Shown here piece after piece: positions 46,508 to 55,864 of a stretch of DNA of 64,000 bases. Under the pieces are notes generated by a model, which did not search any database, was not told where the DNA came from, and worked only from the letters and a program-made list of their open reading frames with translations. Position 1 is the first letter of the stretch, and each line of letters opens with the position of its first letter. The DNA is from Staphylococcus piscifermentans (GTDB lineage Bacteria; Bacillota; Bacilli; Staphylococcales; Staphylococcaceae). The stretch lies in assembly GCF_900186985.1 (NCBI RefSeq), contig NZ_LT906447.1, forward strand, positions 496,001-560,000, read 5' to 3'. The translations under genes were made by a program, and so were the position numbers.

Positions 46508-48115
46508 ATGTCGAATAATATTGAAGCAACAAGACAGATGATTGAAGATGGCGGTTTGTCTATCGGTATCGAGTTTGGTTCAACACGCATCAAGACGGTA
46601 GCGATAGATAAAGATTGCCAAACGATTGCTACTGGCTCATTTGAATGGGAGAACCAATTTTTAAACGGTTATTGGACGTATTCTATCAATGACGTTTGGG
46701 TCGGTTTGCAAAAGAGTTACCGGGAAATGGCAGATAAGATAAAAAATGATTTCAATACGACAATTCGCCGAGTGAAGTCATTGGGAATCAGTGGAATGAT
46801 GCACGGTTATTTAGCATTTGATGAAAAAGATGATTTATTAGTGCCATTTCGAACATGGCGTAATAATAACGCTAATGAAGCGGCTGGTATCTTAAGCCAA
46901 GCATTCGGTGTAAATATTCCAGAACGCTGGAGCATCGCACAACTCTTCCAATCCGCTTTAGAAGATGCCCCGCATACTTCTCAAGTTCGCTACATGACTA
47001 CTTTATCAGGATTTGTTCACTGGTATTTAACAGGTGAACGTGTATTAGGAGTCGGAGATGCCTCTGGAATGTTTCCGATTGATCCAGAAACTGGTAGTTT
47101 TCGCGAGGATTTATTGGACCAATTTAATACACTTTTTAAAGAAAAAGGATTTAACCAAGACGTTCACCAATTATTGCCTCGTGTCTTGAGTGCCGGCGAA
47201 AATGCGGGTTACTTAACAGTAGAAGGCGCACGATTGATTGATTCAGCAAATGAATTAGAAGCAGGCGCGCCGTTATGTGCACCTGAAGGCGATGCAGCAA
47301 CAGGTATGGTCGCGACAAATAGCGTGGCACCGCGTACAGGCAATGTTTCAGCCGGAACAAGTATATTTTCAATGATTGTATTAGACCATCCATTGAAACG
47401 CGTTTATCCAGAAGTAGATTTAGTCACAACGCCAGCGGGCCATGAAGTGGCGATGATACATGCCAATAATTGCACGTCAGATATTAATGCATGGATAGAT
47501 TTATTCACAGAAGTATTAGATACAATGGGTGCTACTTACACTAAGGACGAATTATTCACACGCATGTTTGAAACAGCATTAGACGGAGACCCTGATTTAG
47601 GACGCTTACTATCATACGGTTACGTCTCAGGAGAATTCATTACCGACGTACCCAAGGGTTTCCCAATGCTAATTAGAGACGTAGACAGCAAATTTAACTT
47701 AGCTAATGTGATGAAGACCCACATTTTCAGCGCCTTTAGTACATTGAAAATCGGAATCGATTTATTGAAACGTAACGAAGGAATGGAAATTGAAAACATG
47801 GTAGGTCACGGCGGCATCTTTAAAACAGAACGTGTGGCACAAAGCTTCCTGGCTGCTGCTTTAGAGAGCCCGGTCAGTGTCATGAAGACAGCAAGCGAAG
47901 GCGGTGCCTGGGGTATTGCAGTGCTGGCGCGCTACTTGATAGATGTCCAACCCGACTTGACTTTAGCAGACTACTTGCAAAAGAAAGCTTTTGGAGAGGG
48001 AGATGCTTTAATAATCGCTCCTGAACCAGAAGATGTAGAAAGCTTCCGAGAGTATATCAAGAAATTTGAAGCGGGCTTGTCAGTAGAACGCAGTGCAAAT
48101 GATTATTTGAATTAA
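46508..48115 (+). CDS. FGGY-family carbohydrate kinase
   Basis: A 535-residue kinase of the FGGY family, which phosphorylates pentuloses, hexuloses, glycerol or gluconate. SIGIEFGSTRIKTVAID (about 17-33) is the first phosphate motif; SLGISGMMHGYL, GDASGMFPID and GHGGIFKTERVAQSFLAAAL are family segments. It resembles the B. subtilis YoaC branch more than classic xylulokinase. I start at ATG 46508, with AAGGGGAAA upstream. The MFS and SDR genes downstream suggest it phosphorylates a ketose formed from a polyol. Exact sugar not known. Confidence 0.82.
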   Translation: MSNNIEATRQMIEDGGLSIGIEFGSTRIKTVAIDKDCQTIATGSFEWENQFLNGYWTYSINDVWVGLQKSYREMADKIKNDFNTTIRRVKSLGISGMMHGYLAFDEKDDLLVPFRTWRNNNANEAAGILSQAFGVNIPERWSIAQLFQSALEDAPHTSQVRYMTTLSGFVHWYLTGERVLGVGDASGMFPIDPETGSFREDLLDQFNTLFKEKGFNQDVHQLLPRVLSAGENAGYLTVEGARLIDSANELEAGAPLCAPEGDAATGMVATNSVAPRTGNVSAGTSIFSMIVLDHPLKRVYPEVDLVTTPAGHEVAMIHANNCTSDINAWIDLFTEVLDTMGATYTKDELFTRMFETALDGDPDLGRLLSYGYVSGEFITDVPKGFPMLIRDVDSKFNLANVMKTHIFSAFSTLKIGIDLLKRNEGMEIENMVGHGGIFKTERVAQSFLAAALESPVSVMKTASEGGAWGIAVLARYLIDVQPDLTLADYLQKKAFGEGDALIIAPEPEDVESFREYIKKFEAGLSVERSANDYLN

Positions 48116-48128
48116 CGATCAATAATAC

Positions 48129-48161
48129 AATGGGTCGTGATAGTTTGCAGCGCGGCCCATT
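48129..48161 (+). other. intercistronic hairpin between kinase and transporter genes
   Basis: AATGGGTCG pairs with CGGCCCATT (one G-T pair), with no T-run. It may stabilise the upstream message or set relative expression in the operon. Confidence 0.4.
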
Positions 48162-48196
48162 AAATATTCAACATAATAGAAACAGGGGAGAATATT

Positions 48197-49450
48197 GTGG
48201 GAACTATAGAGAGAAATCAGTCGAAACAATTCTTAGGCTTGCCGATGACCTTAATCTGGGGTTATGTAGCAGTCGCTGTCTTTATGACTGGAGACGGAAT
48301 AGAACAAGCCTTTTTATCAAAGTACATACAGCATATCGGTTTTAGTGCAAGTCAAGCCTCAACAGTACTGACTTCTTATGGTCTGGTTGTAGCCATCGCT
48401 TCTTGGCTGTCTGGCGTATTAGCTGAAGTATTCAGTCCAAGAAGGTTAATGACTTTTGCATTTATAACATGGATTGTCTTTCATGTTGGATTTTTAACTT
48501 TAGGATTAGAAACACATAATTACACGATGATGATTATTATGTATAGCATTCGCGGTATTGCTTATCCGATGTTTATCTACAGCTTTGTAGTATGGATTAC
48601 TTACTCAGCACCTCCACAAAGATTAGCTTCAGCAATGGGTTGGTTCTGGGCAATGTATTCAGTAGGTATCGGCGTGCTGGGATCCTATTTGCCAAGTTTC
48701 ACGATTCCTTATATCGGCTTCATGGGAACGCTTTGGGGTTCTATCCTCTTTATCGGAGTCGGCGGTTTATTAGCTTTCTTTTTAGTAAAAGATAAAGAAG
48801 GTGAAAAGAAAGAAAGTGATAAGCTGACAACTAAAGAAATGTTTGGTGAAATTTTGCGCGGCGTAACAATTTTACGCAATCCTCAAGTTGCCATAGCTTG
48901 TGTGGTACGTATTATTAACCAACTTTCATTATTTGGATTGGTCGCTTTCATGCCGGCTGTGTTTACCGATCGATTTGGCTTTACAACTTCACAATGGCTT
49001 CAAATTTGGGGCTTCATGTATATTGTCACGATTTTCACTAACCTCTTCTGGGGAATTGTCGGGGATAAAATCGGCTGGGTGAAACAAATTCGCTGGTTCG
49101 GATGTATTGGTATGGCACTCTCAACGTTAGCCTTTTACTATATTCCAGAATGGTTTGGACCGAATTTCTGGATTACTTGTCTGGTGGCCATCGCATTTGG
49201 ATTTGCGGTAGCAGCATTCGTACCGATGTCTGCCATTTTCCCAACATTAGAACCTGAACATAAAGGTGCAGCCGTCTCAATTCACAACTTATCTGCAGGA
49301 TTAAGTAACTTCCTTGGACCTGGTATTGCGACAGTAGTATTGATGTTTGGTAATGCACTTACGACAATTTGGGTTTATGCAATTATTTATTTCCTAGGAT
49401 TTGTCTTGACCTTCTTCATGAAAGTCAAACAACCTTCACTTCAAAAATAA
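48197..49450 (+). CDS. MFS transporter, probable polyol or sugar permease
   Basis: A 417-residue major-facilitator protein with twelve predicted helices and a central charged loop (KDKEGEKKESDKLTTKEMFGE). GDGIEQAFLSKYI in the first helix region and RGIAYPMFIYSFVVWITY are reminiscent of ribitol/arabitol permeases (RbtT/DalT), but this is a loose resemblance. The start is GTG 48197 with AGGGGAGA upstream. Lies 81 bp after the kinase and 19 bp before the dehydrogenase. Confidence 0.8.
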   Translation: MGTIERNQSKQFLGLPMTLIWGYVAVAVFMTGDGIEQAFLSKYIQHIGFSASQASTVLTSYGLVVAIASWLSGVLAEVFSPRRLMTFAFITWIVFHVGFLTLGLETHNYTMMIIMYSIRGIAYPMFIYSFVVWITYSAPPQRLASAMGWFWAMYSVGIGVLGSYLPSFTIPYIGFMGTLWGSILFIGVGGLLAFFLVKDKEGEKKESDKLTTKEMFGEILRGVTILRNPQVAIACVVRIINQLSLFGLVAFMPAVFTDRFGFTTSQWLQIWGFMYIVTIFTNLFWGIVGDKIGWVKQIRWFGCIGMALSTLAFYYIPEWFGPNFWITCLVAIAFGFAVAAFVPMSAIFPTLEPEHKGAAVSIHNLSAGLSNFLGPGIATVVLMFGNALTTIWVYAIIYFLGFVLTFFMKVKQPSLQK

Positions 49451-49469
49451 AAAGAAAAGGTGATTTGTA

Positions 49470-50249
49470 ATGAATATTTTAGAACAATTTAGATTAGATG
49501 ATAAAGTAGCAATCGTAACAGGCGGCGCAATGGGGCTGGGACAAGCAATGGCAACAGCTTTAGCACAAGCTGGAGCAAATATTGTAATTGCTGATATCCG
49601 AGAAGACGTTGCTGAAGCTACAGCGACAACCATTCGTGAAACTGAACAAGTAAAAACAACAGCTTTAAAAGTAGACGTTACTAATCCAGATGACGTTCAA
49701 AAAATGGTAGATGATGTAGTAGATGAATACGGCAAAATTGATATTTTAATCAATAATGCAGGTATGACGATCAATGAAAAAGCAGAAGATATGACTTATG
49801 AGCAATGGAATAAAGTTATCAACTTGAACTTGAATGGTGTATTCTTAGTGGCTCAAGCTGTAGGTCGCCAAATGATTAAACAAGGCTATGGCTCAATTGT
49901 CAATACATCTAGTATGTCCGGGCTTATCGCTAACAAACCTCAAGAACAATGTTCTTATAACGCTTCAAAAGCAGGCGTAATTATGTTGACGAAAAGTTTA
50001 GCAATGGAATGGTCTAAGTACAATATTAAAGTTAACACTATTGCACCAGGCTATATGAAAACAGAATTGACGAAACCATTCTTCGAACAAGGCGGCGCAA
50101 TGATTGATGATTGGATGGGCTTCACTCCAATGGGGCGTCCAGGATTACCTGAAGAGTTGGGCGGTATCGTTGTATACTTAGCATCTGATGCATCATCATT
50201 TGCACAAGGCAGTGTATTCACAATCGATGGCGGTTATACAGCGCTATAA
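49470..50249 (+). CDS. short-chain dehydrogenase, probable polyol dehydrogenase
   Basis: A 259-residue classical SDR: TGGAMGLG nucleotide loop, NNAG, serine in VNTSSMSG, YNASK catalytic pair, and PGYMKT. Fed by the adjacent transporter and feeding the FGGY kinase, it probably oxidises a pentitol or hexitol to a ketose with NAD+. AAAAGGTGA precedes the ATG. Terminator at 50271. The substrate is an inference from context. Confidence 0.85.
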   Translation: MNILEQFRLDDKVAIVTGGAMGLGQAMATALAQAGANIVIADIREDVAEATATTIRETEQVKTTALKVDVTNPDDVQKMVDDVVDEYGKIDILINNAGMTINEKAEDMTYEQWNKVINLNLNGVFLVAQAVGRQMIKQGYGSIVNTSSMSGLIANKPQEQCSYNASKAGVIMLTKSLAMEWSKYNIKVNTIAPGYMKTELTKPFFEQGGAMIDDWMGFTPMGRPGLPEELGGIVVYLASDASSFAQGSVFTIDGGYTAL

Positions 50250-50264
50250 TTATTAATGAAAGAA

Positions 50265-50316
50265 AAAATTATCCCGGCAAGGGGAGGAAATGAATCCTTC
50301 ACGTTGCCGGGATTAT
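50265..50316. terminator. bidirectional terminator between the SDR and surface-protein genes
   Basis: ATCCCGGCAA pairs perfectly with TTGCCGGGAT, flanked by an A-run on the left (T-run for the minus strand) and AT-rich sequence on the right. Confidence 0.82.
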
Positions 50317-50350
50317 TATATAGTTGAAACAATTAAGTTAGAATTGAATC

Positions 50351-52216
50351 TTATTTGTTTTCTTTACGACGAGCTTGAACTAAGAATAATGTACCCGCAC
50401 TTGCGAACAATGAACCAGCAAGCATTCCGAATAATACTTGATCTTGTTCACCAGTATTTGGTAATTGTTTTTTAGCGTCTTTAGCTTTTTGTTGAGCTTT
50501 AGCTTGGTCTTTAGCAACTTTAGCTTTAGCCAAGTTTTGATCTTTAGCTTGACCAGTTGTTACTTTAGGAGCTTGATCTTGTTTAGCACCTTTAGCTTGG
50601 TCAGTGCCTTTATTTTGTCCTGTTACAACGCCTTGTTTAGGATCTTTAGTTTTGCCTTGGTTAGGAGCTTCTTGTTTTTTAGGAGCTTGTTTAGCATCTA
50701 ATGCTTTAGCTTCTTTAACAATAGCTGGTAATTCAGCTGCAGTAGCTGTAGTAATTTTTTTAGTGAATACATTTTTTTGTGTTTTTGTTAAATGTTTTAA
50801 TTGACCTACAGTACCTGTAGCTTTTTGTCTAGCTTCAGATAAAGCTTTATCTTCTTTCTTAACAGTTTCTTTTTTAGGAGCTTGTTTAGCGTCTAAAGCT
50901 TTAGCTTCAGATAATACTTTTGCTACTGCTTTAGCATCTTTTTTAGCTGCATCATTAAGTTTGCTATGGAAATCTTGTTTTTGAGCAGGTTTTAAATTTT
51001 TCAAAGCTTCTACTTCATTATGAGCTGCTTTAACTGCTTCTGCTAAATCTTTGTTAAGACCAGTATTAGCATCTTTTTCTTTAACATTTTTAGCTTCTGC
51101 ATTTTTAGCATCTAAAGCTTTGGCAGCTGCTACAATTTCATTAATTTTTTGGCCTTTATTATTACCGCTGTCTACTAAAATTTGGTAGTTAAAATCGTCT
51201 TTTTGTTGATCAGTTAAGTTTTGTAAACCATTTACTGTATTATAAGCAGTTTGAGTTAGAGTATTTAATTCTCTAGCTTCTTTCAATGCTTTTTGTTCTT
51301 TGTCATAAGCAAACTGTGCATCTAATTGTTTAGCATCAGCAACAATAGCTGCAATACGTTCACCGTTATTAGTACCGCTATCTACTTCGACTTGATGTAA
51401 GAAGCTTAGTTGTTGTTTATCAGTGATGTTTTTCAGAGAATTAATAGTGTTGTAAGCATCTTGAGTTTTTTTGTTTAATTCTTGTGCAGCTTTAGCAGCT
51501 TTAGCTTCTTGTTCTTTAGCGACATTTTTAGCTACGCCGACTTGGTAATCTTCAGCTTTGGCGTCTTTAACAATACCAGGAATATTAGCAGCTTTGTTGT
51601 TGCCTGCAGCTTCAGTCACTTTAGCAATATAAGCGTCTTTTTTAGCATCAGACAAGTTAGCCAAGTTGTTGATAGTGTTGTAAGCATCTTGAGTTTTTTG
51701 ATTTAATGCTTTAGCTTCTTGTTCAGCCGCAACTTTTTTAGCTACGCCGACTTGGTAATCTTCAGCTTTAGCATTTTTTACAATACCCTCAACATCAGTC
51801 GCTCTTTTATTGCCGACAGCTTCAGTTACTTTAGCGATATAAGCGTCTTTTTTAGCGTCAGACAAGTTTGGCAAGTTGTTGATAGTGCTGTATGCTTTTT
51901 GAGCAATTTCAGTTGTGGCTTTAGCTTCTTGTTCAGCCGCAACTTTTTTAGCTAATTCAACTTGTTTTTGAACGTTTTGCGCGTTTTCTTTAGCTTCTTG
52001 TTCAGCTCCAGCTTTTTTAGCAAGTTCAACTTGTGCATTGACGGCTTGGGCATCTTTATCATTAGCAGCTTTTTGAGTTTGTTCTGCTTGAGGTTTTGCA
52101 GGAGCATCTTCTGCATTCGCCACGTGAGCACCGCTTACGAATACTAAAGTTCCTAATGATACTGAGGCAATGCCTACTGATAATTTTCTAAGTGAAAAGA
52201 GTTGTTTTTTCTTCAT
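50351..52216 (-). CDS. LPXTG-anchored surface protein with six FIVAR/GA-like repeats
   Basis: A 621-residue cell-wall protein. The signal peptide carries a YSIRK-GS variant, F7-S-L-R-K-x3-G-x2-S18, and ends after ANA (about 36). Coiled, Ala/Lys/Gln-rich heptad segments follow (37-100), then six modules of about 55-75 residues with the pattern AYxTINxLxNLxxxxKD...VxxAKAxD, similar to FIVAR or albumin-binding GA modules. A low-complexity KDQAK-rich wall-spanning part (about 520-580) leads to LPNTG (585-589), a hydrophobic helix and a basic tail, the sortase A signal. AGGAGG precedes the ATG. The ligand is unknown. Confidence 0.9.
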   Translation of the reverse strand: MKKKQLFSLRKLSVGIASVSLGTLVFVSGAHVANAEDAPAKPQAEQTQKAANDKDAQAVNAQVELAKKAGAEQEAKENAQNVQKQVELAKKVAAEQEAKATTEIAQKAYSTINNLPNLSDAKKDAYIAKVTEAVGNKRATDVEGIVKNAKAEDYQVGVAKKVAAEQEAKALNQKTQDAYNTINNLANLSDAKKDAYIAKVTEAAGNNKAANIPGIVKDAKAEDYQVGVAKNVAKEQEAKAAKAAQELNKKTQDAYNTINSLKNITDKQQLSFLHQVEVDSGTNNGERIAAIVADAKQLDAQFAYDKEQKALKEARELNTLTQTAYNTVNGLQNLTDQQKDDFNYQILVDSGNNKGQKINEIVAAAKALDAKNAEAKNVKEKDANTGLNKDLAEAVKAAHNEVEALKNLKPAQKQDFHSKLNDAAKKDAKAVAKVLSEAKALDAKQAPKKETVKKEDKALSEARQKATGTVGQLKHLTKTQKNVFTKKITTATAAELPAIVKEAKALDAKQAPKKQEAPNQGKTKDPKQGVVTGQNKGTDQAKGAKQDQAPKVTTGQAKDQNLAKAKVAKDQAKAQQKAKDAKKQLPNTGEQDQVLFGMLAGSLFASAGTLFLVQARRKENK

Positions 52217-52536
52217 GATGTGTCATCCTCCTAGAGTGTCTGTTGAATAAATGTGATAGGTGTAAATATACTGATGGTAAGTACATAATTTAAGTTATGC
52301 TTCTATTTTACACAAAAGGGATAGACGTATTATTTCATTAGAGAAAAATTATCAGAAAATTTTTATAAATAAAAAGGACTAATATCAACAAGGAGTGTCA
52401 TAATATGTCATTCTGTGCTTTGAACTTTCTTGTTTGTAAAAATTCTTTCCTTAATTACTACTTTTCAAGACTTCTTTTCAAAGTTGAAAAGATTGATTTA
52501 GTATTAAATAGGAAGAAATGCATCATACATGAATTC
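52217..52536. other. region upstream of the surface-protein gene
   Basis: AT-rich. On the minus strand a possible TTGTGT/TAAATT promoter with a 17-bp spacer lies about 80-110 bp before the gene. No gene, repeat or RNA recognised in the part towards 52536. Confidence 0.3.
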
Positions 52537-53208
52537 TTAATTAAGTTTCAACCAGTGTACTAATTCATCTAAGTCTTGTACTGTTATTTTAGGTAATGTT
52601 CCATTTTTATCAAATAAGCTTTGGTCGCGATTGACCCATACTGTGTCGAAACCGAAATGAGCAGCGCCTGTGACATCCCAAGTGTTTGATGACACAAAGA
52701 GAATTTCTTCGCGTTTGATTTGATAGTATTTCAAGATGAGTGCATAACTTGCCGGGCTGGGCTTATATTGTTTGATACTGTCTGCGCTGATGATTGAGTC
52801 CAATTTATTAGAGATGCCAGCATTTTCGATAACTGGATCTAACATATCCATATTGCCATTTGAAAAGACAGATAAGGTTTTCTGCATCTTGTGTAATTCC
52901 TTCAGAGCATCTGGCGCTTCTTTATAGGCTTTGAGGTTTAAGTATTCTTCAAAAATCTGATTGGTATCTTGACGGGTGAAAGGAACTTTATGTACTTCAA
53001 GAGCGTATTCTAAAGCTTGTTTCGTAATATCATCGAATGTAATGTAGCGTTCCATAACTTGACGCAAGAAAGTATGTTTGAGTTGTGTATGACGCCATAA
53101 CGTTGAGACTGCTTCACTTTTTTCGCCTGCAAATTCTTCTAATTTTTCTTTAACAGATGCAGTATCGAATAATGTCCCATATGCATCAAAGACTATTACT
53201 TTATACAT
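52537..53208 (-). CDS. haloacid dehalogenase type II (HAD superfamily)
   Basis: A 223-residue cytosolic hydrolase: FDAYGTLFD with nucleophile D8, a helical cap, SVFSNGN, the lysine of IKQYKPSPASY and SSNTWDVTGA. This set matches L-2-haloacid dehalogenase type II rather than phosphatases, although real substrates of such staphylococcal proteins are not established. I start at ATG 53208, with GAGGTG 6-7 bp upstream; GTG 53217 overlaps the site. Confidence 0.85.
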   Translation of the reverse strand: MYKVIVFDAYGTLFDTASVKEKLEEFAGEKSEAVSTLWRHTQLKHTFLRQVMERYITFDDITKQALEYALEVHKVPFTRQDTNQIFEEYLNLKAYKEAPDALKELHKMQKTLSVFSNGNMDMLDPVIENAGISNKLDSIISADSIKQYKPSPASYALILKYYQIKREEILFVSSNTWDVTGAAHFGFDTVWVNRDQSLFDKNGTLPKITVQDLDELVHWLKLN

Positions 53209-53307
53209 TGTACTCACCTCATATCATTAATTGGCTTTATCGTATCACATAGGGATAATTAATAAAAAAGACAACCCTTACTTTAATAGAAAGAGTTGTC
53301 TAAGTGT

Positions 53308-54189
53308 TTAGTAATCGGAAGGTAAACGATTGATCATATAAGTTTCTTGCAACTTCAATAATTGATGCAACACTTTGTGTCGCACGTCATCAGGTTCGAG
53401 AATACGAATTTGTTCACGACATGAGAAGCAAAGGTTGATGGCATCTTCAGGACACATTTTGAAGCGGACGATGCAGTAACCGTTTTTTGGAGGTCTCATC
53501 ATTTTATTTTCATAAAAATGTTGCATAGATTCATATAATGAAGTATGCATCTCAAAAGTAATTTCTTGATAATATTTCTGAGAGTGACGAGGGGTGAAAT
53601 ATTCAGGGCTGAAGGTAATATCCGTGGTTCTCAGATTAGTAATCATCGCTTGCTGCTGATAATGATAAATTAAATTAAAGGTAAATCCTTGATAACGAAT
53701 ATACAAAGGTGTGATTTCTTTACCCTCGTTTATATATAATTTCTGCTGTTGGTTAATCGCACGGTTGGCGATAGTTAAGTTACGCAATGGTTGAACTCTA
53801 TTACTGACCTTTAATTTCTCAAGTTGATAAAACAGCTCGGATTCATGGTTGCTGTGGAATGTCTTAATCAATAGTTTTAAGTAATCATAAACTTGTTGAT
53901 CAATAATAGGAGTAATAGTCTGTAATAATGTAATTAAGAAGTAAATAGAAATAGCATTGTCTTCATTAGTGTTGTCCATGACATACGAGGCGTTACGGTG
54001 ATTGTATGTAATCTCCTTTCGATAACCGTGCCATTCATCTGTATCGTATAAAAAGTTGCGGATATTATCAATATCGCGCTGAATAGTACGTGGAGATACA
54101 TGCCATTCTTGAGCGAGCTGCTCTTTATTTACTATTTTCTGCTGAATCAGCCGTGTATAGATACTGAGTATGCGATGAGTTTGTTCCAT
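53308..54189 (-). CDS. HTH/WYL-like transcriptional regulator
   Basis: A 293-residue protein with an N-terminal DeoR-type winged helix (QLAQEWHVSPRTIQRDIDNI, about 24-43) and a C-terminal half laid out like WYL regulators, though the W-Y-L triad itself is not clear. Four cysteines near the C-terminus (MCPEDAINLCFSCREQ and nearby) stand out and could bind metal or sense oxidation. It is divergent from vraABC across 247 bp and so is a candidate regulator of that operon. Confidence 0.78.
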   Translation of the reverse strand: MEQTHRILSIYTRLIQQKIVNKEQLAQEWHVSPRTIQRDIDNIRNFLYDTDEWHGYRKEITYNHRNASYVMDNTNEDNAISIYFLITLLQTITPIIDQQVYDYLKLLIKTFHSNHESELFYQLEKLKVSNRVQPLRNLTIANRAINQQQKLYINEGKEITPLYIRYQGFTFNLIYHYQQQAMITNLRTTDITFSPEYFTPRHSQKYYQEITFEMHTSLYESMQHFYENKMMRPPKNGYCIVRFKMCPEDAINLCFSCREQIRILEPDDVRHKVLHQLLKLQETYMINRLPSDY

Positions 54190-54436
54190 AAAGTATGCTG
54201 CCTCCTGACTCTTAAGTTGTTGAATCTTGCTGTAAATAGGTGATTCATCGTATCGCAGTCTTAGAATATTGAATAATTAGACATAACTATAAGTTTATCA
54301 CTATTATATAACAAAGTTTTGCAGAAGTGTACAACACAAACAACGCTCGCGATACTTTACGAATTCGAGGAAGAAAATTGCAGTATGCTAAAATGAACTC
54401 ATACATATAAAAATTTTCAAGCAGGAAGGTGAGGGT
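54190..54436. promoter_or_regulatory. divergent region between the regulator and vraA
   Basis: AT-rich, 247 bp, between two start codons, so it must hold both promoters. GGAAGGTGAGG before vraA is a good ribosome site. No palindromic operator stood out. Confidence 0.35.
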
Positions 54437-55840
54437 ATGAAAGATACAAACGAAATAATGGTACAAACAGAAAGTTCTCAACTCACGTACAGTGAATTCA
54501 AGGGAAATTTAGAGAGAAATGCTGCCGCGATACTGCAATGGTGGCAACAAGCTGCAGACCATCCTAATGAAAGAATAGGTATCAGTGTGGCAGACCCAGC
54601 TGATTTTTTGGTAGTCTATCGCGCAATTCAAATAGCTGGAAAATTGCCGGTAGTTTTAGATTCCAAGTGGACAACCACACAATTCAACGCAATCTTGGAA
54701 CACTATCACATCTCTCATTTAATTACAGATGTAAAGAAGCCGGCAATCCATATACCACAATTAACTTTAACTGAGCTGTATAGTGAAAATGGCACTGCTG
54801 AGCCACTCGCTTGCAATACACCTCCTGAAGATTTGCTGCATATCGGGTTTACTTCCGGAACCACAGGCATGCCGAAAGCGTATTATCGCAACCGGATGTC
54901 TTGGGTGGTCAGCTACGAGGCAAACGATGCTATCTTAAATGGTGCACCCTCTAGCATTATTGCGCCCGGTCCGCTAGCACATTCTTTAACCCTTTACGCA
55001 CTGATGTATGCGCACTATCACCAAGTTCCATGCTATATGCAAACAAATTATCGTCCAGAGCAGTTGTTAACACAGTTGCAATCTCATCCAGATTCAGCCG
55101 TCTTCTTAGTTCCATCGATTCTAGAGCATCTCCTGCAATTTGAAGCTGATGCACTTGCGGATATTAAAGTCACTTTCTTAACTTCAGGCGCTAAGCTGGA
55201 ACCTAGAACCATCGCACGCTTTCAAGAGAAGCTACCTCAATCTGAAGTCATTGAGTTTTTTGGTACGAGTGAAGCCAGTTTCATTTCCTATCATCAAGTC
55301 CAGAACTATCAGCCGCATAACGTCGGGCAATTATTTAAAGGGGTTCAAATCAAGTTGCGAGATGATAAAGGAAATAGATTGCCAAATCTTACTGAATCCG
55401 GTCAACTCTATATTCAAAGTCCTATGGTATTTTCAGGCTATGTCGACGGCCCTCGCATTTCTGAACAAGACGAGATTGCCACAGGAGACTATGCACGACT
55501 GACCCAAGCAGGGGATTTAATTTTAGAAGGTCGCGTCAATAATAAATGTATCGTCGGCGGGATGAATGTCTATCCTGAAGAGGTCGAGCGTGTCATTATG
55601 CAGCACTTTCCAGTCAAACATGTTATGGTCGCTGCTGCCCCGCACTATGAATTGGGAGAAGTCCTGATTGCTTATTATGAAAGTGATGCACCACTTCCTA
55701 TCACTGACGTAAAAAAAGAACTGAGAAAGTACCTGGAACGTTATAAAGTGCCTATGCGATGGATTAAGGTGCCCCAAATGCAATGGACATCCAGCGGTAA
55801 AATTGCGCGCAAAGCGATGATAGAAACCTATGGGCACTAA
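54437..55840 (+). CDS. vraA: AMP-dependent acyl-CoA synthetase/ligase family protein (VraA-like)
   Basis: A 467-residue adenylate-forming enzyme: P-loop FTSGTTGMPKAYYR, FFGTSEASF, the TGDYA motif, hinge LEGRVNNKCIVGGMNVYPEEVE, and the C-terminal SSGKIARKAM with the catalytic lysine. It should activate an acid as acyl-AMP and then acyl-CoA. Order and neighbours (thiolase, hot-dog-like protein) match S. aureus vraA-vraB-vraC. No membrane segments. Acid substrate not known. Confidence 0.88.
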   Translation: MKDTNEIMVQTESSQLTYSEFKGNLERNAAAILQWWQQAADHPNERIGISVADPADFLVVYRAIQIAGKLPVVLDSKWTTTQFNAILEHYHISHLITDVKKPAIHIPQLTLTELYSENGTAEPLACNTPPEDLLHIGFTSGTTGMPKAYYRNRMSWVVSYEANDAILNGAPSSIIAPGPLAHSLTLYALMYAHYHQVPCYMQTNYRPEQLLTQLQSHPDSAVFLVPSILEHLLQFEADALADIKVTFLTSGAKLEPRTIARFQEKLPQSEVIEFFGTSEASFISYHQVQNYQPHNVGQLFKGVQIKLRDDKGNRLPNLTESGQLYIQSPMVFSGYVDGPRISEQDEIATGDYARLTQAGDLILEGRVNNKCIVGGMNVYPEEVERVIMQHFPVKHVMVAAAPHYELGEVLIAYYESDAPLPITDVKKELRKYLERYKVPMRWIKVPQMQWTSSGKIARKAMIETYGH

Positions 55841-55864
55841 TATTTCAGAAGGAGCGTGAAAGTG

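Noticed and set aside
50465..52147. Several plus-strand open frames rich in F, S and L
   Set aside because: They are antisense shadows of the Ala/Lys-rich surface protein gene; none has a ribosome site.
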